A stretch of DNA of 12,980 nt from Candidatus Harrisonbacteria bacterium RIFOXYD1_FULL_40_9 (GCA_001818015.1 MHJO01000036.1:1-12980); one strand, 5' to 3'. Counted from the first letter of the stretch, positions 6,763 through 12,212 are shown. Numbers and translations are program-made. Notes: generated by a model from the sequence alone, not told the origin.

Positions 6763-6816
6763 CCTTCTTCACTTCGTTCATCAGGGCCTTCGGCACTAAA
6801 ATCATAGTGAAGAAGG
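6763..6816 (+). repeat. 11-base inverted repeat just after tRNA-Gln(TTG)
   Basis: CCTTCTTCACT (6763-6773) and its exact reverse complement AGTGAAGAAGG (6806-6816) frame a 32-base interior that itself contains the small hairpin GCCTTCGGC. The stem could form in the tRNA transcript right after the mature 3' end and act in 3' processing or as a weak terminator. No T-run follows. Confidence 0.6.
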
Positions 6817-6862
6817 CACCGAGGAGTTTTATGACGAGGTGTGCAATACAAAAATTAAAGAC

Positions 6863-7111
6863 ATGAATTATTTCGTCTATATTCTCAAATGCGTCGACCA
6901 ATCTCTCTATGTAGGTTGTACGAATAACCTAGAAAAAAGAATTAAACAACACAATGAATCGAAATTTGGTGCGCATTACACTAGAACAAGAAGACCTGTA
7001 ACATTACTATATTCAGAATCATTTTCGACATTACGAGAAGCTCGACAACGTGAGATAGAAATCAAAGGCTGGCGAAGAGAAAAGAAGCTGAATTTGATTA
7101 ACCTCACGTGA
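6863..7111 (+). CDS. Single-domain GIY-YIG nuclease (YhbQ/UPF0213-like)
   Basis: An 82-residue protein consisting of just the GIY-YIG catalytic fold. The start MNYFVYILKCVDQSLYVG carries both halves of the name motif in their usual divergent form (VYI at 5-7, LYVG at 15-18). The conserved Arg lies in EKRIKQHN (Arg26, His30), and the catalytic Glu is in the REIEIKGWRR helix (Glu64), followed by the usual Lys-rich end. I chose the ATG at 6863 because the family starts this way; the in-frame ATG 24 bases upstream (6839) adds residues not seen in the family. Members cut DNA, but cellular roles of the single-domain group are poorly known. It lies about 100 bases after tRNA-Gln, and its TGA overlaps the GTG start of the following kinase pseudogene. 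Confidence 0.88.
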   Translation: MNYFVYILKCVDQSLYVGCTNNLEKRIKQHNESKFGAHYTRTRRPVTLLYSESFSTLREARQREIEIKGWRREKKLNLINLT

Positions 7112-7549
7112 TTTATCTCATCGGCGGAGTGGCTGGCATGCGAAAGACGAGCATTATAACGCCATGTTTTCGTGCTCGAAAACTTGTTTATCATAATTCA
7201 ACAAATGACATTCGTGCGAGTACTAATTACCTTCTCACGGAATTAGCTTACGATATTACGAAAAATAAATATGAAATAAAATCCTTGCCTTCTGCAAAAC
7301 TTTAAGGTGAAGATGCTTTAATTTTGGCTGGAATGATAGGCTTAATAAAATTTAAAAATTACGTACAAAAAAAGATGCCCTCATAGAGGGTATGATAATT
7401 AAGCCAAGTGCAGTTAGGGATTTAGAACTTGAAGATCCAAATCTTAAAATTAGAGCTACCTTCGTAGGCTACAGCATAAAAATGAAGTTTCTGCCTCTGA
7501 ATTTGAGTTTCAATCAAATCACATAATCTTCAGTATATCATAAATAAAA
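7108..7549 (+). pseudogene. Broken P-loop kinase-like gene
   Basis: GTG at 7108 starts MIYLIGGVAGMRKTSI, which looks like a P-loop nucleotide-binding start except that the invariant Gly before Lys is Arg (codon CGA at 7141-7143). STNDIRASTNYLL follows, at the spacing expected of this kinase-like family. The frame meets TAA at 7303-7305, then continues in the same frame with GEDALILAGMIGLIKF. At the A-run 7367-7373 the frame shifts, and the protein resumes in the third frame as DALIEGMIIKPSAV through DPNLKIRATFVGY (from 7374). Beyond about 7470 it decays into frames with several stops. The closest match I can think of is the 2-phosphoglycerate kinase/AAA-type small kinases common in CPR genomes; the substrate is unknown. 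Two clear lesions plus the Walker A change make it non-functional. The 5' GTGA overlap with the GIY-YIG gene shows the two were once one operon. Confidence 0.75.
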
Positions 7550-7862
7550 ATGATCATCTCAACGACAAAATATAATAGATGGCAAGAAAGTTAAGGAATA
7601 TCTAGGTATTGTAACAGGCGAAGCTATTATGGGAGCAAATATTGTCAAAGATTTCTTTGCTGGAATCCGAGATATCGTTGGCGGTCGCCCAGCTGCATAT
7701 GAGCAAGAATTAATGAAAGCAAGAAATATAGCTCTGAAGGAAATTGAATAAAAAGCAAAATCTCTCGGTGCCGATGCTGTAATTGGAGTGGATCTGGACT
7801 ATGAAACTATAGGTTCAATGCTTATGGTTAATGCAAGCGGAACTGCGGTAAAGTTTGAATAA
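7550..7862 (+). pseudogene. Broken YbjQ/UPF0145 family gene
   Basis: ATG at 7550 gives MIISTTKYN, then the reading frame must move by one base near 7571-7577 to give [38 protein letters not shown] and [22 protein letters not shown] at 7749-7751 interrupts, after which the same frame runs on with [19 protein letters not shown] and [15 protein letters not shown] to the true stop at 7860-7862. These are the hallmarks of the UPF0145 (YbjQ) family: TGEAI near the start, RDIVGGR, and GADAVIGVD followed by a Ser-Gly-Thr-Ala strand. Family proteins are about 100-110 residues, and the remnant spans that whole length, so decay is by point lesions rather than deletion. The TAA replaces what is usually Glu or another polar residue. 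Biochemical function of the family is unknown; it forms oligomeric rings in known structures. Confidence 0.9.
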
Positions 7863-7866
7863 GAGA

Positions 7867-7893
7867 AAGCCCCACGCACTTTGCGTGGGGCTT
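7867..7893. terminator. Strong 12-bp GC-rich hairpin after the YbjQ pseudogene
   Basis: AAGCCCCACGCA (7867-7878) pairs perfectly with TGCGTGGGGCTT (7882-7893) around a 3-base loop. It starts 4 bases after the YbjQ stop. On the plus strand a T-rich stretch follows (GTTCGTTCTTT); on the minus strand TTTCTCTTATT follows the stem, so it may serve both directions. Confidence 0.7.
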
Positions 7894-7914
7894 GTTCGTT
7901 CTTTGGGAACGAAC
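7894..7914. repeat. Second hairpin directly adjoining the terminator
   Basis: GTTCGTTC (7894-7901) and GAACGAAC (7907-7914) form an 8-bp perfect stem with the loop TTTGG. It abuts the preceding 12-bp hairpin without any spacer, making a tandem hairpin pair. Confidence 0.65.
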
Positions 7915-7926
7915 TTACGTTACTAA

Positions 7927-8043
7927 CTAAGGAACTACGAAAATTCCTCCGCGAACAGGCAGTCCTATGTTCCGCCCATTCACGTTGATGATCGTGTTGC
8001 CGTTCGACCACCAAATGACATCGAGCTCCATCTCAAAAGGCAT
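7927..8043 (-). CDS. Possible 38-residue ORF or protein remnant of unusual composition
   Basis: The minus strand encodes MPFEMELDVIWWSNGNTIIN followed by VNGRNIGLPVRGGIFVVP and a TAG at 7929-7927. The frame is open 16 codons further upstream to a TGA. The peptide has alternating hydrophobic residues and turn motifs (SNGN, NGRN) like a small beta-sheet domain. Codons here are much richer in G and C at the third position than those of neighbouring genes. The two hairpins at 7867-7914 lie just downstream in the minus direction and could terminate it. No Shine-Dalgarno site is visible, the plus strand is also open here for about 62 codons, and no family is recognised. It may be a small gene, the end of a lost gene, or chance. 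Confidence 0.35.
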   Translation of the reverse strand: MPFEMELDVIWWSNGNTIINVNGRNIGLPVRGGIFVVP

Positions 8044-8184
8044 TACTCGACCGAAGCGACAAGAGATCCATTCGAAGCTGAATCCGTTTTCTCAGCGAAT
8101 CCGCTTAATGAAGCTTAAATAATAATTCCTACACTACTTTACTTAGAGTCATCGGGCAGTAAGTCTCATCAGTTACGAGAAAAC

Positions 8185-8210
8185 AAAATGGCATTTATAA
8201 ATGCCATTTT
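8185..8210. terminator. Bidirectional terminator between the plus-strand pseudogenes and the ABC-F gene
   Basis: AAAATGGCATTT (8185-8196) and AAATGCCATTTT (8199-8210) are perfect complements around a tiny AT loop. T-rich sequence follows on both strands. On the minus strand it lies 17 bases beyond the ABC-F stop at 8227. Confidence 0.8.
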
Positions 8211-8226
8211 ATTCTTTTCATTGGAT

Positions 8227-9729
8227 TTATAACTCTCCTAAATCCAATGTCTCCGTAATTCCCAATTCCTTTGCAAATTCACTCATATGAGACACAACAA
8301 TCATTGCGCCTTCATATTTTTTGAGCGCGCGAGCGATAACTGGTAAATGGCGAAAATTAATATGGTTTGTAGGCTCATCAAGGATCAATAGTGCTGGTCT
8401 TTGGAGCACGAACCGAGCAAAACACAACAATCCCTTCTGCCCCTCAGAGAGCATAACCACCTTGCTGTTCAATATATCAGACGGAAGCAAAAATTGAGCT
8501 GCGACAGAGCGAAGTCGCTCATCAGTACCATCTTCCATTACCTCTCCAAGTGTTTGATGTACTGATTTATCCATATCGAGCCCTGAAAAATCCTGCCGAT
8601 AATAACCAATAAGTGATTCCTTGGGTAATTCATTATTTTTGGCAATATTCTTTAAAAACGTGCTTTTGCCAATTCCATTTGGACCAGCAACCAATAATTT
8701 ATCACCTTTTTTTAATACAACATCAATCTTCTTCTTTATTGCTCTATGATCATGCACTACCGAAACAGATGTAAGGGTTGCTACTTTATCAGAAATAAGA
8801 GTTGCAGGAATAATAAACTCTCGGATTGTTTTATCATCTTCGCGAGTTTCCACAAATTGCTCCTCGAGTTCTCTGATTTTTTCATTCATTTTCCGAGCAA
8901 CATCACGCATGTGTCCTCCCTTTTGAGCAAAAAAACCTGCTTGCTTCTTGCGCTCCGTGATTTCTCGTTCTAAGCGAACATTTTTCATACGCTCACGTTC
9001 AATACGAGCTTTAATTTCTTTTACCACATCTAAATAATTTCCCACGTAATACTCAACTTTATGAGTATGTGAATCGAGATACAATACTCCATGCGTGAAT
9101 GCATTTAAAAATTCCGCATCATGCGAGATCACAAGACACGTGTTTTTGTACTCTATTAAAAATTGAGTAAGATGCTCAATTCCTGCCTTATCCAAATTAT
9201 TAGTCGGCTCATCGAGAAGCAAAATATCTGGCTTTTGTATAAGAGCATACGCAAGAAGCAATCGAGCCTGCTCACCTCCCGAGAACTCATCAATTTTTTT
9301 ATCGAAGAGCGCTTTAAGACGCACAACTTCCAATACTTCTTCTATTCGTGGGTCAATATCGTATATCTTTTGCGCAAAAGCGCTTTCAAAAAATTGCCTC
9401 AAAGAAAGCGTGCGTTTTTCTTGTGGCACGACCTGCATTGCCTGTGCGATCCTTAAGCCTTGCTTTATGTGAATCGCTCCCTCTTCTGGTATAAATGCTC
9501 CTCTTACAAGACCAAACAACGTACTCTTTCCTGCTCCATTTTGACCCATGAGAGTTATTTTTGCCCTTTCTCGAATACCAAAACTCACGTGATCAAGAAT
9601 AACCTTATCATCAAAATCAAAAGATACTTCATCAAATCTTAAAATCACATTACCGTGATTCGCGGTAAGCGCTGCTTTATTAAATTGAGAGCCTCGCTCG
9701 TCAATTGATTTTACTTTCTGTTTCCTCAT
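8227..9729 (-). CDS. ABC-F family ATPase (ribosome-associated)
   Basis: A 500-residue soluble protein with two ABC ATPase domains and no membrane segments, the ABC-F layout (EttA, Uup, antibiotic-resistance types). First domain: Walker A GQNGAGKST at 62-70, signature FSGGEQAR at 149-156, Walker B LLLDEPTNNLD at 170-180, switch SHD at 202-204. The charged helical linker (about 235-300) would reach the tRNA in the ribosomal E site. Second domain: Walker A GPNGIGKST at 349-357, signature LSEGQKG at 427-433, Walker B LLILDEPTNHI at 447-457, switch SHM at 480-482. In the second domain the D-loop Asp of the usual NHLD is replaced (NHIN). I chose ATG 9729; the upstream in-frame ATG at 9789 precedes the predicted transcription start and would translate through a hairpin. 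Members either rescue stalled ribosomes or protect them from antibiotics; the type cannot be fixed here. Confidence 0.92.
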   Translation of the reverse strand: MRKQKVKSIDERGSQFNKAALTANHGNVILRFDEVSFDFDDKVILDHVSFGIRERAKITLMGQNGAGKSTLFGLVRGAFIPEEGAIHIKQGLRIAQAMQVVPQEKRTLSLRQFFESAFAQKIYDIDPRIEEVLEVVRLKALFDKKIDEFSGGEQARLLLAYALIQKPDILLLDEPTNNLDKAGIEHLTQFLIEYKNTCLVISHDAEFLNAFTHGVLYLDSHTHKVEYYVGNYLDVVKEIKARIERERMKNVRLEREITERKKQAGFFAQKGGHMRDVARKMNEKIRELEEQFVETREDDKTIREFIIPATLISDKVATLTSVSVVHDHRAIKKKIDVVLKKGDKLLVAGPNGIGKSTFLKNIAKNNELPKESLIGYYRQDFSGLDMDKSVHQTLGEVMEDGTDERLRSVAAQFLLPSDILNSKVVMLSEGQKGLLCFARFVLQRPALLILDEPTNHINFRHLPVIARALKKYEGAMIVVSHMSEFAKELGITETLDLGEL

Positions 9730-9733
9730 GAGT

Positions 9734-9758
9734 AAAAAAATATCTGGCAATCGCCAGA
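9734..9758 (-). promoter_or_regulatory. Terminator-like hairpin (possible attenuator) in the ABC-F leader
   Basis: On the coding strand TCTGGC (9758-9753) pairs with GCCAGA (9748-9743) around GATT, then TA and a run of seven T (9740-9734). Only 4 bases separate the T-run from the ABC-F ATG at 9729. The structure has the form of an intrinsic terminator but sits between the predicted promoter and the gene it would have to transcribe. An upstream weaker pairing, CATAC/GTATG (9778-9774 with 9765-9761), could compete or pause. ABC-F resistance genes in Firmicutes are known to be controlled by leader attenuation; that this one is, is inference. Confidence 0.5.
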
Positions 9759-9779
9759 CGCATACGAATTCTTGTATGT

Positions 9780-9808
9780 AGACTAACATTATTAATGCCT
9801 TATGTCAA
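9780..9808 (-). promoter_or_regulatory. Possible ABC-F promoter
   Basis: On the minus strand a perfect -35 TTGACA (9808-9803) is followed after 17 bases by TAGTCT (9785-9780), a weak -10 preceded by TG in extended position. The start would be near 9773, giving a leader of about 44 bases. The -35 overlaps the T-run of the upstream terminator. Confidence 0.45.
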
Positions 9809-9841
9809 AAAAAGAGTCCCAGCTCGACCGGAACCCTTTTT
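9809..9841 (-). terminator. Rho-independent terminator of the coiled-coil operon
   Basis: In the minus direction AAAAAGGGTTCC (9841-9830) pairs with GGGACTCTTTTT (9820-9809), 12 bp with two G-U pairs and a 9-base loop, and the T-run extends to 9807. It lies 17 bases after the stop of the 69-residue gene. Confidence 0.8.
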
Positions 9842-9858
9842 AGTACTACACACCACCA

Positions 9859-10068
9859 CTATAAATCATTCAGCTCCTTATCAATATCCCCAAATTCTGC
9901 TTCTAAATTCTCGAGATTTATGCCATTCAATTCTTGATCAACATCAGAAACAATACTTGCGCTATCAATAGATTGACTCGCCTCTTTGTTTTTATACTTA
10001 CCCATAAATACTGCTGCGAGAATTACTACGACTACAATACCGAAAAATGTGTAAGAATATTTATTCAT
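9859..10068 (-). CDS. Small acidic single-pass membrane protein
   Basis: A 69-residue protein with one transmembrane helix (about 7-22, YTFFGIVVVVILAAVF), then a short basic GKYKNKE and an acidic tail. The tail contains a helix-forming ELNGINLENLEAEFGDIDKELNDL-type pattern (given here as positions about 47-69), with regular Leu spacing. I recognise no family. It starts 9 bases after the stop of the coiled-coil gene, so both are in one operon, and a strong terminator follows. The opposite charge of the two products, basic coiled coil and acidic tail, suggests but does not prove that they bind each other on the cell surface or in the periplasm-like space. Confidence 0.75.
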   Translation of the reverse strand: MNKYSYTFFGIVVVVILAAVFMGKYKNKEASQSIDSASIVSDVDQELNGINLENLEAEFGDIDKELNDL

Positions 10069-10077
10069 AATGCTTAT

Positions 10078-10845
10078 TTACTGTGAATTTTGATTAATAT
10101 TGTTTTTTACTGCTACGCCTCCAAGTAATGTAATTGCTTTACGCACTTCATTATGAGCAGCTTTTACCGCGTCATTAATCTTTTTCAAGTCATCCTGAAG
10201 AGCTTGTCTTACTACCCCTACGTCTTTTTTAAGTCCTGATTCAGAAGATATTGTAAGCGTATATGTTTTTGCTGATTGAGTAATAATAAGATCGCGTGCG
10301 GAATTCACAAGGTTTTTCGCTTCAGCAAGTGAGCTTTCTACTGCACTTATATCCTTTCCTTTGCCTTCAAGCTCAATGGCCTTTGTATTAACACGCCCAA
10401 TCACTCCTTCAAGTTTCTCGAGCACATCACCGAAATGATCAACTCGTTTTGTATTGAGCTCGGTAAGCTTATTATCAATTCTTTCGACAATAGCTTTTTT
10501 CTTTGTATCTTTTATTACATTCAAGCGTTTCTTTAAATCATCTTTTTGAGTTTTTAATTTATCCTGCATTGCCGCGCGTTTTTCCATTACCTCAGCCTTA
10601 AATCCATCTTTTCTGCCTTGAACCGCTTCTTTGAATTCTGTCTTCTTCTCCTTTAAATCCCCTCGCGATTCACGCTTTTTCTCCTCTACTTGAGCTTTAA
10701 AGTCTTTTCTTGTTTCTTTTACGGATTCAAGCTTTTCTTTACGCTCTTCTTTTAACTCTTGACGTTTATTGATTGGATTAACCTGCGCCTCGACCGAAGC
10801 AATAGAAATTAATACAACAACTAATGTGACTAATAATGTATTCAT
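10078..10845 (-). CDS. Exported Lys/Glu-rich coiled-coil protein
   Basis: A 255-residue protein from ATG 10845. Residues 1-21 (MNTLLVTLVVVLISIASVEA) form a signal peptide with a likely cleavage after the Ala-type site before Gln-Val. Residues about 28-125 are a long series of charged helix with dense Lys and Glu (repeats such as ELKEERKEKLE, DFKAQVEEKKRE, GFKAEVMEKRAAM), predicted as coiled coil. The remaining part (about 125-250) is helical with a short beta-like YTLTISSESG. A role as a surface or periplasmic structural or binding protein is plausible, but I know no function. I chose 10845 over the in-frame ATG at 10860, because the latter lies upstream of a perfect TATAAT and adds residues before the signal peptide. 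The next gene of the operon is 9 bases downstream. Confidence 0.82.
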   Translation of the reverse strand: MNTLLVTLVVVLISIASVEAQVNPINKRQELKEERKEKLESVKETRKDFKAQVEEKKRESRGDLKEKKTEFKEAVQGRKDGFKAEVMEKRAAMQDKLKTQKDDLKKRLNVIKDTKKKAIVERIDNKLTELNTKRVDHFGDVLEKLEGVIGRVNTKAIELEGKGKDISAVESSLAEAKNLVNSARDLIITQSAKTYTLTISSESGLKKDVGVVRQALQDDLKKINDAVKAAHNEVRKAITLLGGVAVKNNINQNSQ

Positions 10846-10851
10846 AGTTTT

Positions 10852-10857
10852 ATTATA
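10852..10857 (-). promoter_or_regulatory. Consensus -10 box 6 bases before the coiled-coil gene
   Basis: TATAAT on the minus strand (10857-10852), 6 of 6 matches, with 6 bases to the ATG at 10845. A start 7 bases downstream would fall on the A of the ATG, giving a leaderless transcript. The -35 (TTTTAT-like) is weak. Confidence 0.5.
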
Positions 10858-10877
10858 CACAAAACAATTTATTTATA

Positions 10878-10904
10878 AAATATCCCGAGTATATCGGGAT
10901 ATTT
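10878..10904 (-). terminator. Hairpin terminator of the nuclease-like gene
   Basis: Arms AAATATCCCGA (10878-10888) and TCGGGATATTT (10894-10904) are perfect complements around GTATA. The hairpin begins at the last base of the TGA stop (10906-10904) of the minus-strand gene and is followed by TTTATAAAT. It may also insulate the coiled-coil promoter. Confidence 0.75.
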
Positions 10905-11236
10905 CACCTACACGAAATAAACGTAGTTCGCAATGCTTTACGAATAATTCCCACAATACGTTTCTCTATTAACTTTATGCTGCAGTCGCGAGGTTCGACG
11001 ATAATATACGGAGTATCTGGATACTTCTTCTTATGACGAGACAAAGAGCTCCGTGATGATTTGACTTGCAATAGACACGCCATTCCTGTTTTTAAAATAA
11101 TAAGGTAATCAATCCCTTCATTATCAAGCTCTCCATTCTTCTTCGCATTAATATATCGGCTGATAAATTTATGCTCTTTAAGAAAAAAAAGAGCGCGTTC
11201 TACTTTAGACTCTGCTTCTTGGCCTTGGTCATCCAT
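10904..11236 (-). CDS. Probable PD-(D/E)XK-type nuclease-like protein
   Basis: A 110-residue protein from ATG 11236. It has a helical start with QEAESKVERALFFLKEH, then GELDNEGIDYLIIL and ACLLQVKSS. The order helix with Glu, then Asp (Asp43 in GIDY), then Q57-V-K59 on the next strand matches the minimal PD-(D/E)XK nuclease core, with Gln in place of the middle acidic residue as some family members have. This motif match is short, so the call is moderate; Holliday-junction-resolvase-like or Mrr-like roles cannot be told apart. Other starts are possible: a GTG at 11254 or 11251 lies after GGGGAG, a credible Shine-Dalgarno site, and would add 5-6 residues. The gene is divergent from rnpB. A TATAAT at 11310-11305 on its strand with TGTACA upstream is a likely promoter. 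Confidence 0.65.
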   Translation of the reverse strand: MDDQGQEAESKVERALFFLKEHKFISRYINAKKNGELDNEGIDYLIILKTGMACLLQVKSSRSSLSRHKKKYPDTPYIIVEPRDCSIKLIEKRIVGIIRKALRTTFISCR

Positions 11237-11304
11237 CCGCCTAACATTCACCACAAGAACTCCCCTCAATACCGTTTTTTTATTTTGAGAAGGTGCTTGC
11301 TTTT

Positions 11305-11334
11305 ATTATACGATACGAAACGCCATAGTGTACA
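11305..11334 (-). promoter_or_regulatory. Likely promoter of the nuclease-like gene
   Basis: On the minus strand TGTACA (11334-11329, 4 of 6 matches) and a perfect TATAAT (11310-11305) are 18 bases apart. Transcription would start near 11298, leaving a leader of about 60 bases with GGGGAG before possible GTG starts. It is back-to-back with the rnpB promoter. Confidence 0.5.
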
Positions 11335-11335
11335 T

Positions 11336-11364
11336 TTGACATTTATATATATGACTGTCATAAT
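11336..11364 (+). promoter_or_regulatory. Near-consensus promoter of rnpB
   Basis: TTGACA (11336-11341, 6 of 6) and CATAAT (11359-11364, 5 of 6) are 17 bases apart, and TG at 11356-11357 gives an extended -10. The start is expected at about 11371-11373, matching the first base of the P1 helix of the RNA. This is the strongest promoter in the window, as expected for a stable RNA. Confidence 0.8.
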
Positions 11365-11372
11365 ATTTAATA

Positions 11373-11729
11373 ATATGGTTAATTAGATGATCGATCTATT
11401 ACCTTATTGGTAATGGGTAGGAAAGTCCGGACACTCGCTCTAAGTAATTAGAACAATTGTAACGGCTAACAGCCGTCTGCCGTAAGGCACGAGGTGCGAA
11501 CAGTGACGTCCATCGTCGAAAGACTATGGAGATCCTTCGCAAGAAGGATTATGCCAATTGCAAAATTGGAGTGAAACGGCTAAATCCTTACTGGGTGCAA
11601 GGTCGTATCCCTGCTCTTTTATTAGAAAAGGGAGGTGCCGCTTGACCCCGAGAGTAATCAAGGGGCTAGATAAATGATCATCATTCCCGATTTATCAGGA
11701 AACAGAATCCGGCTTACTATTAACCATAT
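11373..11729 (+). ncRNA. rnpB: RNase P RNA (catalytic subunit), compact
   Basis: The RNA that cuts the 5' leader from pre-tRNAs. Ends are set by helix P1: ATATGGTTAAT (11373-11383) pairs perfectly with ATTAACCATAT (11719-11729). Universal core blocks are all present: AGGAAAGTCCGGAC (near 11411-11424), ACAGTGA (near 11499), GTGAAACGGCTAAATCC (near 11570), GGGTGCAAGGTCG (near 11593), GCTTGACCCCGAGAG, AGATAAATGATCATC and the closing ACAGAATCCGGCTTACT. The GGT at 11634-11636 in the L15 region is the probable site pairing with tRNA CCA ends. At about 357 bases it is shorter than the E. coli RNA (377), and the region after P12 is reduced to short hairpins (for example TCCTTCGCAAGAAGGA), so P13/P14 seem to be missing. 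A palindromic terminator follows at once. Confidence 0.95.
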
Positions 11730-11763
11730 ACTAAAATCCCGACGATCGTCGGGATTTTAGTAT
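11728..11763. terminator. 36-base perfect palindrome, bidirectional terminator
   Basis: Arms ATACTAAAATCCCGAC and GTCGGGATTTTAGTAT around GATC. It starts at the end of rnpB helix P1 and ends one base before the stop codon of RNase HI (11764). The A and T runs inside the arms let it end rnpB on the plus strand and the pgk-dnaQ-RNase HI operon on the minus strand. Confidence 0.88.
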
Positions 11764-12210
11764 TCAGAGCATTCCTTTTTGTGCTCCACCTGAATCAAGC
11801 GCCTCATTCACGCATTGATCTGCAACTTTATTTTCTTCACGCGGGATGTGTTTGAAAATGACATTTTTAAAATCTTGTTTAATATTCCATACTTCAATAA
11901 ATAGATTTTTGAGTGTTGGTTCTTTGATTTTGTATTTTCCATTCAAGTGGCTATACATAAGTTCACTATCAGTACGCACCTCCACGACCATATTTTCTGT
12001 TTTTTCTTTTCCTACAAGCTGACGTATTTTCTTTAATCCAAATATTAATGCCTCATATTCCGCCTCGTTATTGGTCCGATTTCCTATTACTTCTCCGTAT
12101 TTTCGCTCTCCGCCATCATTCATTTTTATAAAAACACCGATTGCCGCAGGACCAGGATTTCCGCGTGATCCCCCATCAGTATATAGAATGATTATGTCTT
12201 CTTTTTGCAT
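11764..12210 (-). CDS. rnhA: Ribonuclease HI family protein
   Basis: A 148-residue enzyme that cuts the RNA strand of RNA-DNA hybrids. The four acidic catalytic residues are all present: Asp12 in YTDGGSRGNPG, Glu49 in NNEAEYEAL, Asp81 in RTDSELMYSHLNG and Asp131 in NKVADQCVNEAL. His121 in HIPREEN sits where the family has its flexible-loop His. The GNPGPAAIG start and NKVADQ end resemble the short, archaeal/YpdQ-like RNase HI branch more than E. coli RnhA, so the gene symbol is used in the family sense. I chose ATG 12210, which gives the family start; the longer open frame upstream overlaps dnaQ. The ATG is 2 bases after the dnaQ-like stop, so the genes are translationally coupled. Removal of Okazaki primers or R-loops is its likely role. 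Confidence 0.92.
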   Translation of the reverse strand: MQKEDIIILYTDGGSRGNPGPAAIGVFIKMNDGGERKYGEVIGNRTNNEAEYEALIFGLKKIRQLVGKEKTENMVVEVRTDSELMYSHLNGKYKIKEPTLKNLFIEVWNIKQDFKNVIFKHIPREENKVADQCVNEALDSGGAQKGML

Positions 12211-12212
12211 AA

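Noticed and set aside
6636..6901. Open frames on both strands over tRNA-Gln(TTG)
   Set aside because: They translate the tRNA itself; the minus-strand peptide with AGIRTP is the familiar artefact of antisense tRNA translation.
7799..8014. 71-codon frame on the minus strand
   Set aside because: Antisense to the YbjQ remnant and running through both hairpins; composition is not protein-like.
9730..9789. N-terminal extension of the ABC-F protein from ATG 9789
   Set aside because: The start lies upstream of the predicted transcription start, the added residues are not ABC-F-like, and it would translate the hairpin and T-run. Kept only as a possible regulatory reading.
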